A DNA stretch of 64,000 nucleotides. It comes from Chrysogorgia sp. JL179-B06 (Eukaryota; Cnidaria; Anthozoa; Scleralcyonacea; Chrysogorgiidae). A model generated the notes under the pieces. The model saw nothing but the letters and a program-made list of their open reading frames with translations. It made no database searches and was not told where the DNA came from. The position numbers and the translations under genes were made by a program. The number at the start of each line of letters is the position of its first letter. Position 1 is the stretch's first letter. Below are positions 1 to 11,299 of this stretch, piece by piece. The stretch covers positions 3,606,001 through 3,670,000 of the forward strand of contig JAYKKM010000504.1 in NCBI GenBank assembly GCA_035772405.1, written 5' to 3'.

Positions 1-796
1 TTTGTATTTCTTTGGCCCACCCGGGATAACAATATGAATTTGAATCCAAATAAATACAAAGAAATGGTGATCTGCCCGCTGAAATCCATACCTGACGGCA
101 TCGCACCTCTTACTGTAATAAAGTACTCGGGGTAATAATAAGCGACACGCTAAAGTGGAACGAAAACACTCAGGAGATTATAACAAAGGCTTGAAAGAGA
201 CTGTATATATTGAGGGTGTTAAAGCGAACTGGAATTCCACCGCACGATCTCGTTCATATCTATTACACGCTCATTAGGTCAGTTCTTGAGTACTGCTGTA
301 CCACATGGACAACCAGTATTCCATACTATCTCAAGGACAAAATTGAAATGGTGCAGAAGCGCCCTATGAGGATTATTCATCCCCAGACCCACTATTTCGA
401 CGCCCTTACTCTTTCTCAATCCACCCGTCTGGATGTTAGGACGGAAGAAATCTGCAAAAAAGTTCTCCACCAAATTAAACAATCAAATTCGCAATTAAAC
501 CATTTGTTACCTCGACCTATGCGTTCACAATGTCACAATTACTGAATTACAACCTACACAATCGTTCTGCTCTAGCTTTGCCTATATAGATGCCGTACTA
601 ACAGATATAAAGATAGTTTTTTCCTGCGATGGCATACAGAACTTTTAAATGACCTTTCTCACTTTGTATAAGAGATTTTTAATTAATTTTTAATTGTTAG
701 ACCAGTCCCTTGTTTTTACCATTTTTATAAAATAACTTGTTGTGAACATAATGTATTTCACCATCGGGTGCCAGATTATTCATTCATTCATTCATT
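1..796 (+). mobile_element. LINE copy 1: 3' end of a CR1/jockey-group retrotransposon
   Basis: The copy is cut by the window start. From about 120 to 545 it encodes the C-terminal part of a reverse transcriptase (thumb and connection region), including LGVIISDTLKWNENTQE and a conserved segment around LEYCCTTW. An in-frame TGA replaces a serine codon near 193, so the copy is dead. The 3' end is an ATTC-type short tandem repeat at about 778-796, as is common for CR1/L2-like LINEs that end in microsatellites instead of poly(A). Unlike copies 2-5, the segment at about 16-50 reads in the forward orientation, coding NNMNLNP. The clade assignment is inferred from motifs only. Confidence 0.8.
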
Positions 797-1752
797 TACC
801 AGTCTGGCGGTCTGCAAGCATGAGTCATGTTTCAAAACGGGAATACTCGATCTTCTAATATTAAAATAACATACGGAAATCATGCGGGATGTCACCGTTG
901 TTAAAAACATCGAGGTTAATTAAGACGCTGTAATATATTTATTAGCTTTTTTTCATAATTCGTTACAGCATAATTTTATGTTTATAAACCAATCTTCATT
1001 CACCATTTGCTGGTCCACATGCGTCGAACATACTTACATATGCCAAAAGGGTGTCACGGGAGATAAAATTAATGAGATGCGAAAAGTTAAATAATTTGCT
1101 ATCAAAGCAAACAGACTGAGGGGGAGGGAGAAATGATAGGTCCAATATTCAAGGGGATTATGCGATATAGTAAAGCGGTACGAAACAAAATCTTGAAAAG
1201 GAATGAAGTGCATGAACTAATAATAAAAAGTTCCTCGCAAACTAAAATAACAAAAGAACCTGTAGGAAAAGTTGCCAAAGGGTTATCGCTGAAAATGCAT
1301 GGCTGACGTCTCAGGATCATTTTGTAAAATGTGAAAATTCCGATTGATAATATTTTTAACATTAAAATAATATAAATGATAATATTTTTAACTTTAAAAA
1401 GAAGGGGCTAGTTCCCGAAACGTTGTAAATAAATTTTTTTCAGTAATACAATTCCTTTTGACGTTTTGGGGCTCTGCCCCTGTGTCAAGATATCTTGACA
1501 AAGGGACATGTGTGTGTATGTGTATGTATGTGTGTGTGTATGTGTGTGTGTATGCGTGTGTGTATCTATTTATTAAGTATGCAGGTCCCTTTCGTAAAAC
1601 ACTATGGGTGATATACGTTTCCTGTTTAAAGTAATAAATTCATTCATTCACATGGAATTAAGGACGAATGTTTTTATTTCATAAGAAGGACTTTAAAATC
1701 TACATTATAAGTTTTAGAACATATTCGTTCGCACCAATGTTTTGAATTATTT
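797..1752. other. Intergenic spacer between LINE tail and GPCR 3' end, unit 1
   Basis: No gene is seen here. It holds the perfect 18-bp palindrome TGTCAAGATATCTTGACA at 1,483-1,500, a GT-rich microsatellite at about 1,508-1,563, and a TTTATT at 1,673-1,678. The last reads AATAAA on the - strand, about 75 bp past the GPCR stop, and is a likely poly(A) signal. The same spacer recurs in all units, but the others lack the long GT tract. Confidence 0.7.
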
Positions 1753-2704
1753 CTAATTATTAGTCTGAAATATCGTCGAAAAAAGTCGACGAAAAGCAAC
1801 TCTATACTCCCTTTGTCTAATTCCATAAATAAAAGGATTCACAATCGAGTTTAATGCTGCAAGTTCCACGTAGATAACGACGACGACAGGTGGGAGACAT
1901 GAGGCGCACCATAGATTAATCATCATTATTAATATTGCACCTGCGAGTACAAGACAGAAGAATACTCCGATAAACAATTGCAAACGTCTTAATGACTCGA
2001 AATTCTCGGGCTATCCGCAAACGGGAAATCGTTGAGTTCGACGAATCACATGATGACACAGTGTTTGCAGCAATTTTATGTACGTGCTGTCGAGCGACTT
2101 TGAACATCTTGTAGTTTAAAACAACGATAAAAATAGTCGGAATAAAGGCGTAAATACACACACCAATCACCACCACGGGGACATCTGTAACACAAGACGC
2201 ACGAAAATCGCCCGGTCGCGTGTAGATCACGAGAAAAGGAGCATAGATCATAGCAGAGCACCAGATCAGGAGCAATATATAATAGGTTCGTCGCCACGTT
2301 ACTATTATTTTGTACTTAAATGGGCTGTTGATGGAGATAAACCGATCCACAGTAATACCAACGAGAGATAAGATGGAAAGAATTATACACGTGATTGCGA
2401 TAGGGTTGACAATGCGACAAAAAAGGTTCTGGTCGCTTTCAATTCCCATAAGCATCCGCACGATTTCTGCAATATAAGTTGGGTACCAAAAACAGCAAGC
2501 TAAAAGATCAGTGATGGCAAGGTTAACTACAAAATAACTTGTTGGCGTCTTTGAATGATTGAGAAAGACATTGTAAATGATGACGCCAACGTTCCCTAAT
2601 ACGCCAGCAATAAAAACAAGACATTTGAAGACCAAAAATGAAATAAGCATGTTGGGCGAGGGAACCTGATCAGAGGTTGTGGAGTTCACGTCTTTCATTT
2701 TCAC
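1753..2704 (-). pseudogene. Class A GPCR copy 1, frameshifted
   Basis: This is a single-exon rhodopsin-like receptor reading from ATG at 2,704. It is 952 bp long against 951 bp in intact copies: one extra A near 1,973 (CGATAAACAATTG where the others read CGATAACAATTG) shifts the frame at the start of TM6. The N-terminal 240 codons and the TM7 segment with NPFIY are both preserved in different frames. Compared with its paralogues it is the most diverged (LMGIES, CCFWYP, NHSKTP). The frame break in the conserved core argues for a pseudogene unless it is a sequencing error. Confidence 0.85.
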
Positions 2705-2845
2705 AACTTCTGGCTACCAAATCGATTTTTACTTGCATCAAACAAGACGATAGCTAGCGACTGTTCAACTCCTTGAGTAGTCAGTGGAGATCATATACTA
2801 CATTAGATATTCATGTAATAATTATAATGAAAATGCTGCAATATT

Positions 2846-2890
2846 ATTGGCTACGCTACTCTAGTAGCTGCGAGTGACGTCCATATATGG
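2846..2890 (-). promoter_or_regulatory. Conserved GPCR promoter block, unit 1
   Basis: About 140-190 bp upstream of the GPCR ATG lie a perfect CArG box CCATATATGG (2,881-2,890), an adjoining CRE-like TGACGT (2,875-2,880) and an inverted CCAAT box (ATTGG, 2,846-2,850). The block recurs at the same distance in all five units. Binding by SRF or CREB family factors is an inference from the motifs. Confidence 0.5.
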
Positions 2891-3424
2891 AAGAGTTTTG
2901 TGTCTCTTTTATAAAAATAATTTTAAAGAAACAATGAACATAAGTTAGTTTTTACTAGAACAATTAATAATTAAACTAAACTAAAACAAAAAATTAACAA
3001 TTCGCTCTCAATTTCTTTGAGGTTATAGTTACCTGGGGCTTCGCCTTCGTTAACTATCACCTTATAGAAATTTAGAGCTCATAATCCAATAGAACGACTA
3101 CCTGTATATACAGTATAGTTCCTATTATCATACAATAAATTTGTTATTTCCAAAACAGGAGGAGGTCTATGCTGGGAAGGCGTTGTTCGAAGGGATGAGG
3201 GCGCATGAGGACAGCGTTTGTTTTTTTACAGAAGAAGACTTTCTAAAACTAAAATTAAAGTTTTTAATAAACTAAAACTATAGAACGTCTACGAGAAAAA
3301 GTAATAGACGTTCTAGTGCTGATGTAAACATGCAGTTTATACTTGCAAATCATCATCACGTACGTGAAGTGCCTTGAGAGACCTTCAAGCTGTTAGTCTG
3401 TGTTAACTTGTCAAATACTCATAA

Positions 3425-3516
3425 AAACTCTGAGCTCCAGGCAGGACTCGAACCCGCAACCTTCTGAATGCTATAGCAATACGATCTAACCATTGAGCCA
3501 CTAGAACTCAGAGTTT
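3425..3516 (-). repeat. tRNA-like hairpin (tRNA-derived sequence or SINE head)
   Basis: Read on the - strand it has a box A-like TGGCTCAATGG and a box B GGGTTCGAGTCC at tRNA spacing. The 7-bp acceptor stem (GTTCTAG with CTGGAGC) pairs fully, counting G-U pairs, and pairing extends beyond it for about 16 bp in total (AAACTCTGAGCTCCAG with CTAGAACTCAGAGTTT). The D-stem and anticodon arm are imperfect and vary between copies, so this is probably not a working tRNA. Copies follow in every unit. Confidence 0.6.
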
Positions 3517-3803
3517 GTTTCTGACTATTGATAATTTGATAACTTAACACATGAACTTTCACTGAAAACCTTTACGAATTAACTAACTTCAAGATGTGAA
3601 TAGATAACTTAAATAGTTAGTCAAGGTATAGTCGAGTGCTGATATTGTCTAAATGTTCACAGTGAAATGTGAACTATTCGGCTTTGTGACAAATAATTAG
3701 TTAACGTTAATTTTTCGCCACGCTATTCATGCAATTAAGACATTTGATAAACCGTATTTCCTATCTTAGATAATAATAAAGTAAAACATGTTATATTTTT
3801 GTC

Positions 3804-3943
3804 CAGCCTCCTCCGCAGGCAACTCTCGTGTGTTTTCCTAGTTAAGGTCATGCTCTTATTTCTTTCTTTGGCTCGGCCAAAATATTATAAACTGAAAACG
3901 ACGCAGCGATAGGAAGACACAGAGTTTCCTGCGGAGGAGGAAC
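3804..3943. mobile_element. Small MITE inside the foldback left arm, unit 1
   Basis: About 140 bp with imperfect inverted ends (CCTCCTCCGCAGGCAACTC against GAGTTTCCTGCGGAGGAGG), flanked by the direct repeat TTTTGTC at 3,797-3,803 and 3,944-3,950. The right arm of the same foldback has no such insert and reads straight through at this point, so it serves as the empty site. The insertion is present in all units and so predates their duplication. Confidence 0.7.
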
Positions 3944-5906
3944 TTTTGTCAACAATAACGTCACTAACAGAGAAGCGGCTATGTCGGTTTTTGCGGATGG
4001 TTTTCAGTTTCCAGTTTAACTACCACTTGTGCTCCAGTGCATTCCAGCTTTGACTTGGAACATTTAATAAACCCCTCCCCCAATAAAGCCCCCTTGCTTA
4101 TCGAAAATTAATAAGATAATAATAGACTGAAAATAAGGTACTCAGTTATTCAGTCTCGCAGGTGACAAGAACAACAACCTGACAACCATGACAACTATAA
4201 TTTTCTTTTGGATTAGGTTTACACCATGAACGCCTTCTACAGGTTGTCCCAAAAAAGGCTACCTTTTCAAATTCAAATTAGCATGTTAATTCAAGCAACC
4301 TATTGTAGTTCTATGAAATTCATTATCGCTTTTGAAAGGAACGCTTTCCAAACGCAGACTTGAAGTTATTCTTAATCACCCGTGTGTGCATGCACTAAAA
4401 CCCCTTTGACATTGAACACAATAGGTTGTTTAAATTAACACGCTCATTTGAATTTGAAAAGTAGCCTTTTTTTTGGGACACCCCGTATTAACTTTAGGGT
4501 TTAATTAATATATCCATGCAGGGAACTAATCCCAAAAGTACCGACCTTATATTGGTTGAAATAAAAATGGATTTACCAGACCCCTAGCGCAACGTAATCT
4601 CATTCAAAAAGCTGAGCCAAACAGTATAGGACGCGCTTGGTTTAGCAGCCAAAAAATTGGCAAACAGTTCAACTCCATTACCTCTAATGAGTTGCTACCG
4701 CGTCTTCGATCGTCAGACGGACGTATTACACGCTGCGAAAAATCACATTTCTGAAATTTTCCAATTATTCAATTTTCTCAACTGAGGTCATACTCGCAAA
4801 ACTATGCTAGAGAAATGTTTTCATGCTCGCTAAAACTCGTTAAAGCCAAAAGTTTACTCTCATTTTGCGAGTTTGCTATCGCTAATTTCAGATGCGTCCC
4901 CTTAGTGACGCATCTGCGGAAGGAAATTTCCTTCCAATGTGGAAACACTGATGTTTATCTGAGCGTACGTGCGAAGCCCGTGTCTGAATAACTCATGAGT
5001 ACCTTATTTCCAGTTATTATCTGATTAATTTTCGATAAGCAATGGGGTTTTATTGCATGGAGGACGGGTTTATTAAATGTTCTAAGTCAAGGCTGGAATA
5101 CACTGGAGCACAAGTGTAAAACCGAAACTGAAAACCGATTCTCTATTAGTGACGCTATTGTTGACAAAAATATAACATGTTTTTACTTCATGAAGTAATT
5201 ACCGGACGGTGTACTTTAACATAGGAAATACGGAATATCAAATGATCTTATTCATGCATGAATAGCATGGCGAAAAAGTATTCAGCCCTTGGGCTTCGCA
5301 CGTACGCTTAGGTAAACATAGTCGACAAGAACAACCTGACAACCATGACAACTATCAACCTCGTACCCAGGGTCTTATCTCCGCTCGCCGCCCGCCCCCC
5401 ACGCTGGACAACTATATGTTTACACATAAACGCCTTCTATTAATTTTGGGGTTTAATATATCCATGCTGGGAACTAATCCCAAGAGTACCGACCTTATTG
5501 AAATAAAAATGGATTTACTTGACGCCCAGCGCAACGTAATCTCATTCAATAAAAGCTGAGCCAAACAGCATATGGTTTCCAAAATTGTCGGACGCGCTTG
5601 GTTTAGAAGCCAAAAAATGGCAAACTTCAACTCCACAACCTCTTATGACTTGCTATCGCGATACCGCTGTCTGTGGTGAATCGCCACCACGTCTTCGATC
5701 GTCAGACGAACGTATTACATGCTACGAAAAATCATATTTCTGAAATTTTCCAATCGTTCAATTTTCCCAACTGAGGTCATACTTGCAAAACTCTGGTAGA
5801 GAAATGTTTTCATATTCGCTAAAACTCGACAAAGCCAACCGGTTCACTCGCATTTTCCGAGTTTTCGCGCGAGCGCTAATTTCAAATGCGTCACTATAGG
5901 GGAGTT

Positions 5907-6222
5907 GCCCATCTCTGATTTATTATTTTTATTTATTTATTTTTTATTTATTTTCTAAATATGTGAGAATGCTAGAAATCGCCATTGTTGTGTACTAAAA
6001 ATCGTCATTATTGTGTCTCAAGTATGCTGAATGTGTGAGAATGCGTCCTGCGGACGAGAGTACACATGAATGGCGATTTCGCGCATTCTCATGCACATTC
6101 AGCATACTTGAGACACAATAATGACGATTTTTAATTCACAACAATGGCGATTTCTAGCATTCTCACATATTTAGAAAAGAAATAAAAAATTAATTAATAA
6201 AAATAATAAATCAGAGATGGGC
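5907..6222. mobile_element. Palindromic MITE (intact copy)
   Basis: A 316-bp element that is almost entirely one inverted repeat. It begins GCCCATCTCTGATTTATTA and ends with the complement, and has a short loop near 6,040-6,080 containing ATGAATGGCGATTTC. No coding capacity. It matters because the homologous copy in unit 4 received the KDZ and Mutator-like insertions, and this copy shows what that site looked like before. Confidence 0.75.
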
Positions 6223-7792
6223 ACCCTGTGGCAATGAAGGAAACAAAGACCTATTGCAAATAAGACTAATAATATCTTACCCCTCCCCCCTAGTGACGCA
6301 TCTGCGGAAGGAAATTTCCTTCCAAAGTGGAAATACTGATGTTTACCTAGCCGGAGTCTGAATAACTGAGTACCTTATTTTCAGTCTATAAATACGAATA
6401 GTCGCAATAATCCCCTCGCCCGCCTTTTAATTTCTATCTCTCCTACGGGATTTTCCCCATCCATGGTGCCCAGATCTCGCGCGCCGTGGCCGTGTATTTG
6501 TGTTTTGCAAAAATTCTCAATTTGCAAAAATTCTCAATTTGCAAAAGCCCGTTTCGTCGAAGAAATGTTTGAAAGTTATCTCTGCCAATATTTAACCGAT
6601 TTAAAATCTGAAAACAGATTTGGAATGAGCGAGTCGACATACATAACATACGTGTTTACTATATTACGGGAACGTGAGTACCCTTCGTAAAAACGGTTTA
6701 TGTACTTAGAAATTAGTCGGCTTTACTCGCTATATAAGCCGGTCAATATTATTTTGAACATTATCTCGATCAATATTTAACCGTTTTCAATTCTGAAAAC
6801 AGATTTGGAATTAGCGAGTCAAAATACATAGCATACGTGTCTACTATATTACGAGAACGTGAATACCATTCGTAAAAACGGTTTATGTACTTAGAAATTA
6901 GTCGACTATAAGCCGGTCACTTCGTCGTATATTATTTGAACGTTATCTCGATCAATATTTAACCGTTTTCAATTCTGAAAACAGATTTAGAATTGCCTAG
7001 TCCAAGTACATAACATACGTGCCTATTATCTACGCAAACATGCATACACTTCGTAAAAACCTGCTTATGTGTCGGATTCAAACGGATCACCCAAAACGAC
7101 ATTTTACCTGCCTATAAGGAGTTGGACCTACCACTTTACTCCTACCGCGCCGAGATTATCACCCTCGCTTGCGAGGGGATTATCTTATATTAATTTTCCG
7201 TGATAAGCAAGGGGGCTTCCAAAGTTGAAACACTGATGTTTATCTGAGCGTACGTGCGAAGCCCGAGACTGAATAACTGAGTACCTTATCTCCAGTCTAT
7301 TATTATCTTATTAATTTTCGATAAGCAAGGCGGCTTTATAATAGCGGTTTATTAAATGTTCCAAGTCAAAGCTGAAATACACTTGAGCACAAGTGTTAAG
7401 AAATTAAAACCGAAACTGAAAACCATCCCCCAAACCGACATAGCCGATTCTCTATTAGTGACGGTATTGTTGACAAAAATATAACATGTTTTTACTTTAT
7501 GAAGTAATTACCGGTGTACTTTAACATAGGAAATACGGTTTATCAAATGATCTTAATTCATGCATGAATAGCATGGCGAAAAAAGTAACATCAACTAATT
7601 CGTATTTGTCACAAACGTAAGCAATAGTTCACATTTCACTGTGAACATTTATTTAGACAATATCAGCACTCGACTACCTTTAACTATTTAAGTTAGGTAT
7701 AGTCGCAGCTTGAAGTTAGTTAAGTCGTTAAGGTAATTTTTTGTTCAAGCTTTGTTAAGTTATCAAGTTATCAATAGTATCAATACTCAATT

Positions 7793-10357
7793 TGGAATTG
7801 ACAACAGCCTACTTTCCATCCCGGGATACTCGTTGCACCGGAAAGACAGGTTTGAAAGTCGTGGCGGTGGTGTCTACGCCTATATCTCTAATAATATACC
7901 ATGTAAACGAAGACTAAACTTGAAGAGCCCCCCATTCGAGTTTGGTTTGGCTACGCCTCCACCGTCTACCACGCCCTGTTTCTGTTTTATAATCTGCGGA
8001 GTATATATAGTCCTCCAGATGAATGCATCCAGGAGCAAAAAGACCTAATACAATGTATTGTTGATACTGTTGATACAGTCCGTTCTTCTTCACCAGATTG
8101 TGGTGTTGTAGTTTGACATCTCTGATTTAAAATATCACCTCAATCTTGGGGCTCATCAATCCTTGATCTTATCATAACTAACTGTAGTCATATGTACAGC
8201 TCATCAGTATGTAGTGCTCCCCTGGGATCGTTGGACCACTGTGTAATATCTTGAAAACCCCTTGACAATTACACCAGTTCTACCTTTTCTCACGCGCATA
8301 AGAAATACCAATTACGACGCCATGCGAAATCCTCGCTGGATGCTTTTGGCAGTAATCTTCTTTCCTATAAAGTCCGTAAAAATCCATCACACAGACAGAC
8401 CATGGATGACGTCATGAATCAAACAACTTATTCTGGACAGACAACGTGCATATCATTCTGGGCATGTCGAACAGTGGAGGTGTCTCGAGAATAAAGTGTG
8501 CGATGTAATTTGCCAAAGAAAGAAGAGCTACTACCGATAGGTACAACATCTTAGTAACCCACGCAAATGGTGGAACACTATTAATAAAATCTCTGGTAAA
8601 TCTAGTGATAAAATGCCGATTAGTTACGAAGATGAGAATATCCTGTCTGGAGCTAAACTAGCAGAAAGATTTAACACCTTCTATATATCAGTAACGGCTG
8701 ATCTCCCTCCGCTAGATATTGGCAAACTACTTGCTTTTCTACCTGCTTATGAGCAACTACCATCAATCTGTCCACTATAAGCAAGAACCTATCTAGCCTC
8801 ACCACCTACAAAGCTATTGGCCCGGTTTGCGCCTGAACTTGCCCAACCCATCAAGGACATTTTTAATGCTTCATTTTCCGCTGGTTATTTCCCTAAACCA
8901 TGGAAGGACGACCTTATAGCGCCAATAGCAAAAGTCTCACCAGTCTCCTGTGATAGACTAGTGACTTAAGACCTATAGCGCTAACGTCCTGTGTATCCAA
9001 GAAGACTTCGCCGTGAAGTGGCTCATTTGATGACGTACAACACATGATTGATCCTCAAGAATTTGGTTATACCTGAAAGGTACTTCAACGACTTTCTGTC
9101 TGTTAGACATGCTCTAGAATTGGCTGTCCTCCTTGGACCAACCTGGATCCTACCTTAGAGTATGCTACCGGCTGTATCTAGATTTTAGCAAGTTTTTCGA
9201 TCATATAGTCCACAATATTTTGGTTGACAAACTTCTTCAACTTGGAGTGAGATTATTGGTTCACTGGATTTGCAGCTTTCTTTCTGGTAGGCGCCAGGCC
9301 GTTAAATTAGAACACTTTATTTCTAAATGGGAGTCCACCCACGCTGGGGTACCTCAGGGAACCAAACTTGGACCAATCCTCTTTTTGGCGATGATAAACG
9401 ATCTCGCCACAAAGTTCTCCATGACGCATCTTCCCACTGGAAATACGTTGACGATATCACCATATCCGAGGTTCTTTCTGCAGGCAATGTCTCCGGCATG
9501 TAACGTGATTTGGACCTAATAACGTGCCCCAGCTCGTATTTTTATTTTTGTATTTCTTTGGATTCAAATTCATATTGTTATCCCGGGCCCACCCCACCAA
9601 AAAATGGTGATCTGCCCGCTGAAATCCATACCTGACATCGCACCTCTTACTGTCAATGGGCTTCCTATATAGAGAAGGTGATATCTTATAAAGTACTCGG
9701 GGTAATAATAAGCGACACGCTAAAGTGGAACGAAAACACTCAGGAGATTATATCAAAGGCTTCAAAGAGACTGTATATATTGAGGGTGTTAAAGCGAACT
9801 GGAATTCCACCGCACGATCTCGTTCATATCTATTACGCGCTTATTAGGTCAGTTCTTGAGTACTGCTGTACCACATGGACAACCAGTATTCCATACTATC
9901 TCAAGGACAAAATTGAAATGGTGCAGAAGCGCCCTATGAGGATTATTCATCCCCAGACCCACTATTTCGACGCCCTTACTCTTTCTCAATCCACCCGTCT
10001 GGATGGTAGGAGGGAAGAAATCTGCAAAAACGTTCTCCACCAAATTAAACAATCAAATTCGCAATTAAACCATTTGTTACCTCGACCTATGAGTTCACAA
10101 TGTCACAATTACTGAACTATACACGCAATCGTTCAGCTCTAGCTTTGCCTAGATGCCGTACTAACAGATATAAAGATAGTTTTTTCCTGCGATGGCATAC
10201 AGAACTTTTAAATGACCTTTCTCACTTTGTATAATAGATTTTTAATTAATTTTTAATTGTTAGACCAGTCCCTTGTTTTTACCATTTTTATAAAATAACT
10301 TGTTGTGAACATAATGTATTTCACATTCGGGTGCCAGATTATTCATTCATTCATTTA
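7793..10357 (+). mobile_element. LINE copy 2: CR1/jockey-group, 5'-truncated and degenerate
   Basis: In order it holds an endonuclease fragment (GYSLHRKDRFESRGGGVYAY), degraded linker, reverse transcriptase fingers and palm (9,133-9,519, with HAGVPQGTKLGPILF), then the C-terminal RT region (9,678-10,115). The catalytic KYVDDITISEVL is readable near 9,450 but in a different frame from the preceding GVPQG block. A roughly 50-bp inverted segment at about 9,548-9,595 destroys the NNMNLNPKKYK region. The tail is ATTC repeats near 10,340. The 5' end abuts the foldback right arm. The copy is dead. Confidence 0.85.
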
Positions 10358-11299
10358 TCTGGTGGTCTGCAAGCAGTCATGTTTCAAAACGCGAATTCTC
10401 TTCTAATATTAAAATAACATACGGAAATCATGCGGGATATGTCACCGTTGTTAAAAACATTGAGGTTACAGTGTCTCCTTGAATTAAGACGCTGTAATAT
10501 ATTTATTAGCTTTTTTTTTCATAATTCGTTACAGCATAATTTTATGTTTATAAACCAATCTTCATTCACCATTTGCTGGTCCACATGCGTCGAACGCACT
10601 TACATAATCTTGGATTACTCCTAGTATATATGCCAATAGGGCGTCACGGGAGATAAAATTAATGAGATGCGAAAAGTTAAATCATTTGCTATTAAAGCAA
10701 ACAGACTGAGGGGGAGGGAGAAATGATAGGTCCAATATTCAAGGGGATTATGCGATAGTAAAGCGGTACGAAACAAAATCTTGAAAAGGAATGAAATGCA
10801 CGAGCTAATAATAAAAAGTTCCTCGCAAACTAAAATAACAAAAAAACCTGTAGGAAAAGTTGCCAAAGGGTTATCGGTGAAAATGGCTGACGTCTCAGGA
10901 TCATTTTGTAAAATGTGAAAATTCCGATTGATAATATTTTTAACATTAAAATAATATAAATGATATTTTTAACTTTAAAAATAAGGGGCTAGTTCCCGAA
11001 ACGTTTTTAATACAATTCCTTTTGACGTTTTGGGGCTCTGCCCCTGTGTCAAGATATCTTGACAAAGGGACATATATGTGTGTATGCGTGTATGTATCAT
11101 TGCACGAAAAAATGGATTTACTCAAATTTACAATATGTGCAAATATGGAGCAAATTTATTGAAATATTATATTTAAAGTAATAAATTCATTCATTCACAT
11201 GGAATTAAGAACGAATGTTTTTATTTCATAAGCTGGACTTTAAAATCTACATTATAAGTTTTAGAACATATTCGTTCGCACCAATGTTTTGAATTATTT
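10358..11299. other. Intergenic spacer, unit 2
   Basis: Homologous to 797-1,752. It keeps the TGTCAAGATATCTTGACA palindrome (about 11,047-11,064) and the AATAAA complement at 11,220-11,225. The GT microsatellite of unit 1 is replaced by a short stretch including ATGGATTTACTCAAATTTAC, shared with units 3-5. No gene seen. Confidence 0.65.

Larger units (their letters stand above)
3524..7778. mobile_element. Long-arm foldback element, unit 1
   Basis: The left arm (about 3,524-4,150) and right arm (about 7,260-7,778) are inverted copies of each other over more than 500 bp, starting with ACTATTGATAA(T/C)TTGATAAC. The left arm is interrupted by a 140-bp MITE. The centre (4,150-7,260) holds repeated pieces in both orientations: the palindrome GGAAGGAAATTTCCTTCC, the phrase GAGCGTACGTGCGAAGCC, and several diverged copies of a roughly 190-bp block ending in GTAAAAACGGTTTATGTACT (6,590-7,060). 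No transposase reading frame is present. It looks like a non-autonomous foldback transposon duplicated with the unit. Confidence 0.6.

Noticed and set aside
279..482. 67-codon - strand frame inside each LINE RT segment
   Set aside because: Reverse-strand shadow of the conserved RT coding sequence.
2076..2297. 73-codon frame repeated antisense or in another frame within every GPCR copy
   Set aside because: Same-strand alternative frame inside the receptor gene. It recurs only because the gene is duplicated, and it has no start context or domain.
3425..3516. Functional tRNA gene call
   Set aside because: The D-stem is mismatched and the anticodon arm varies in length between copies, so an identity cannot be assigned.
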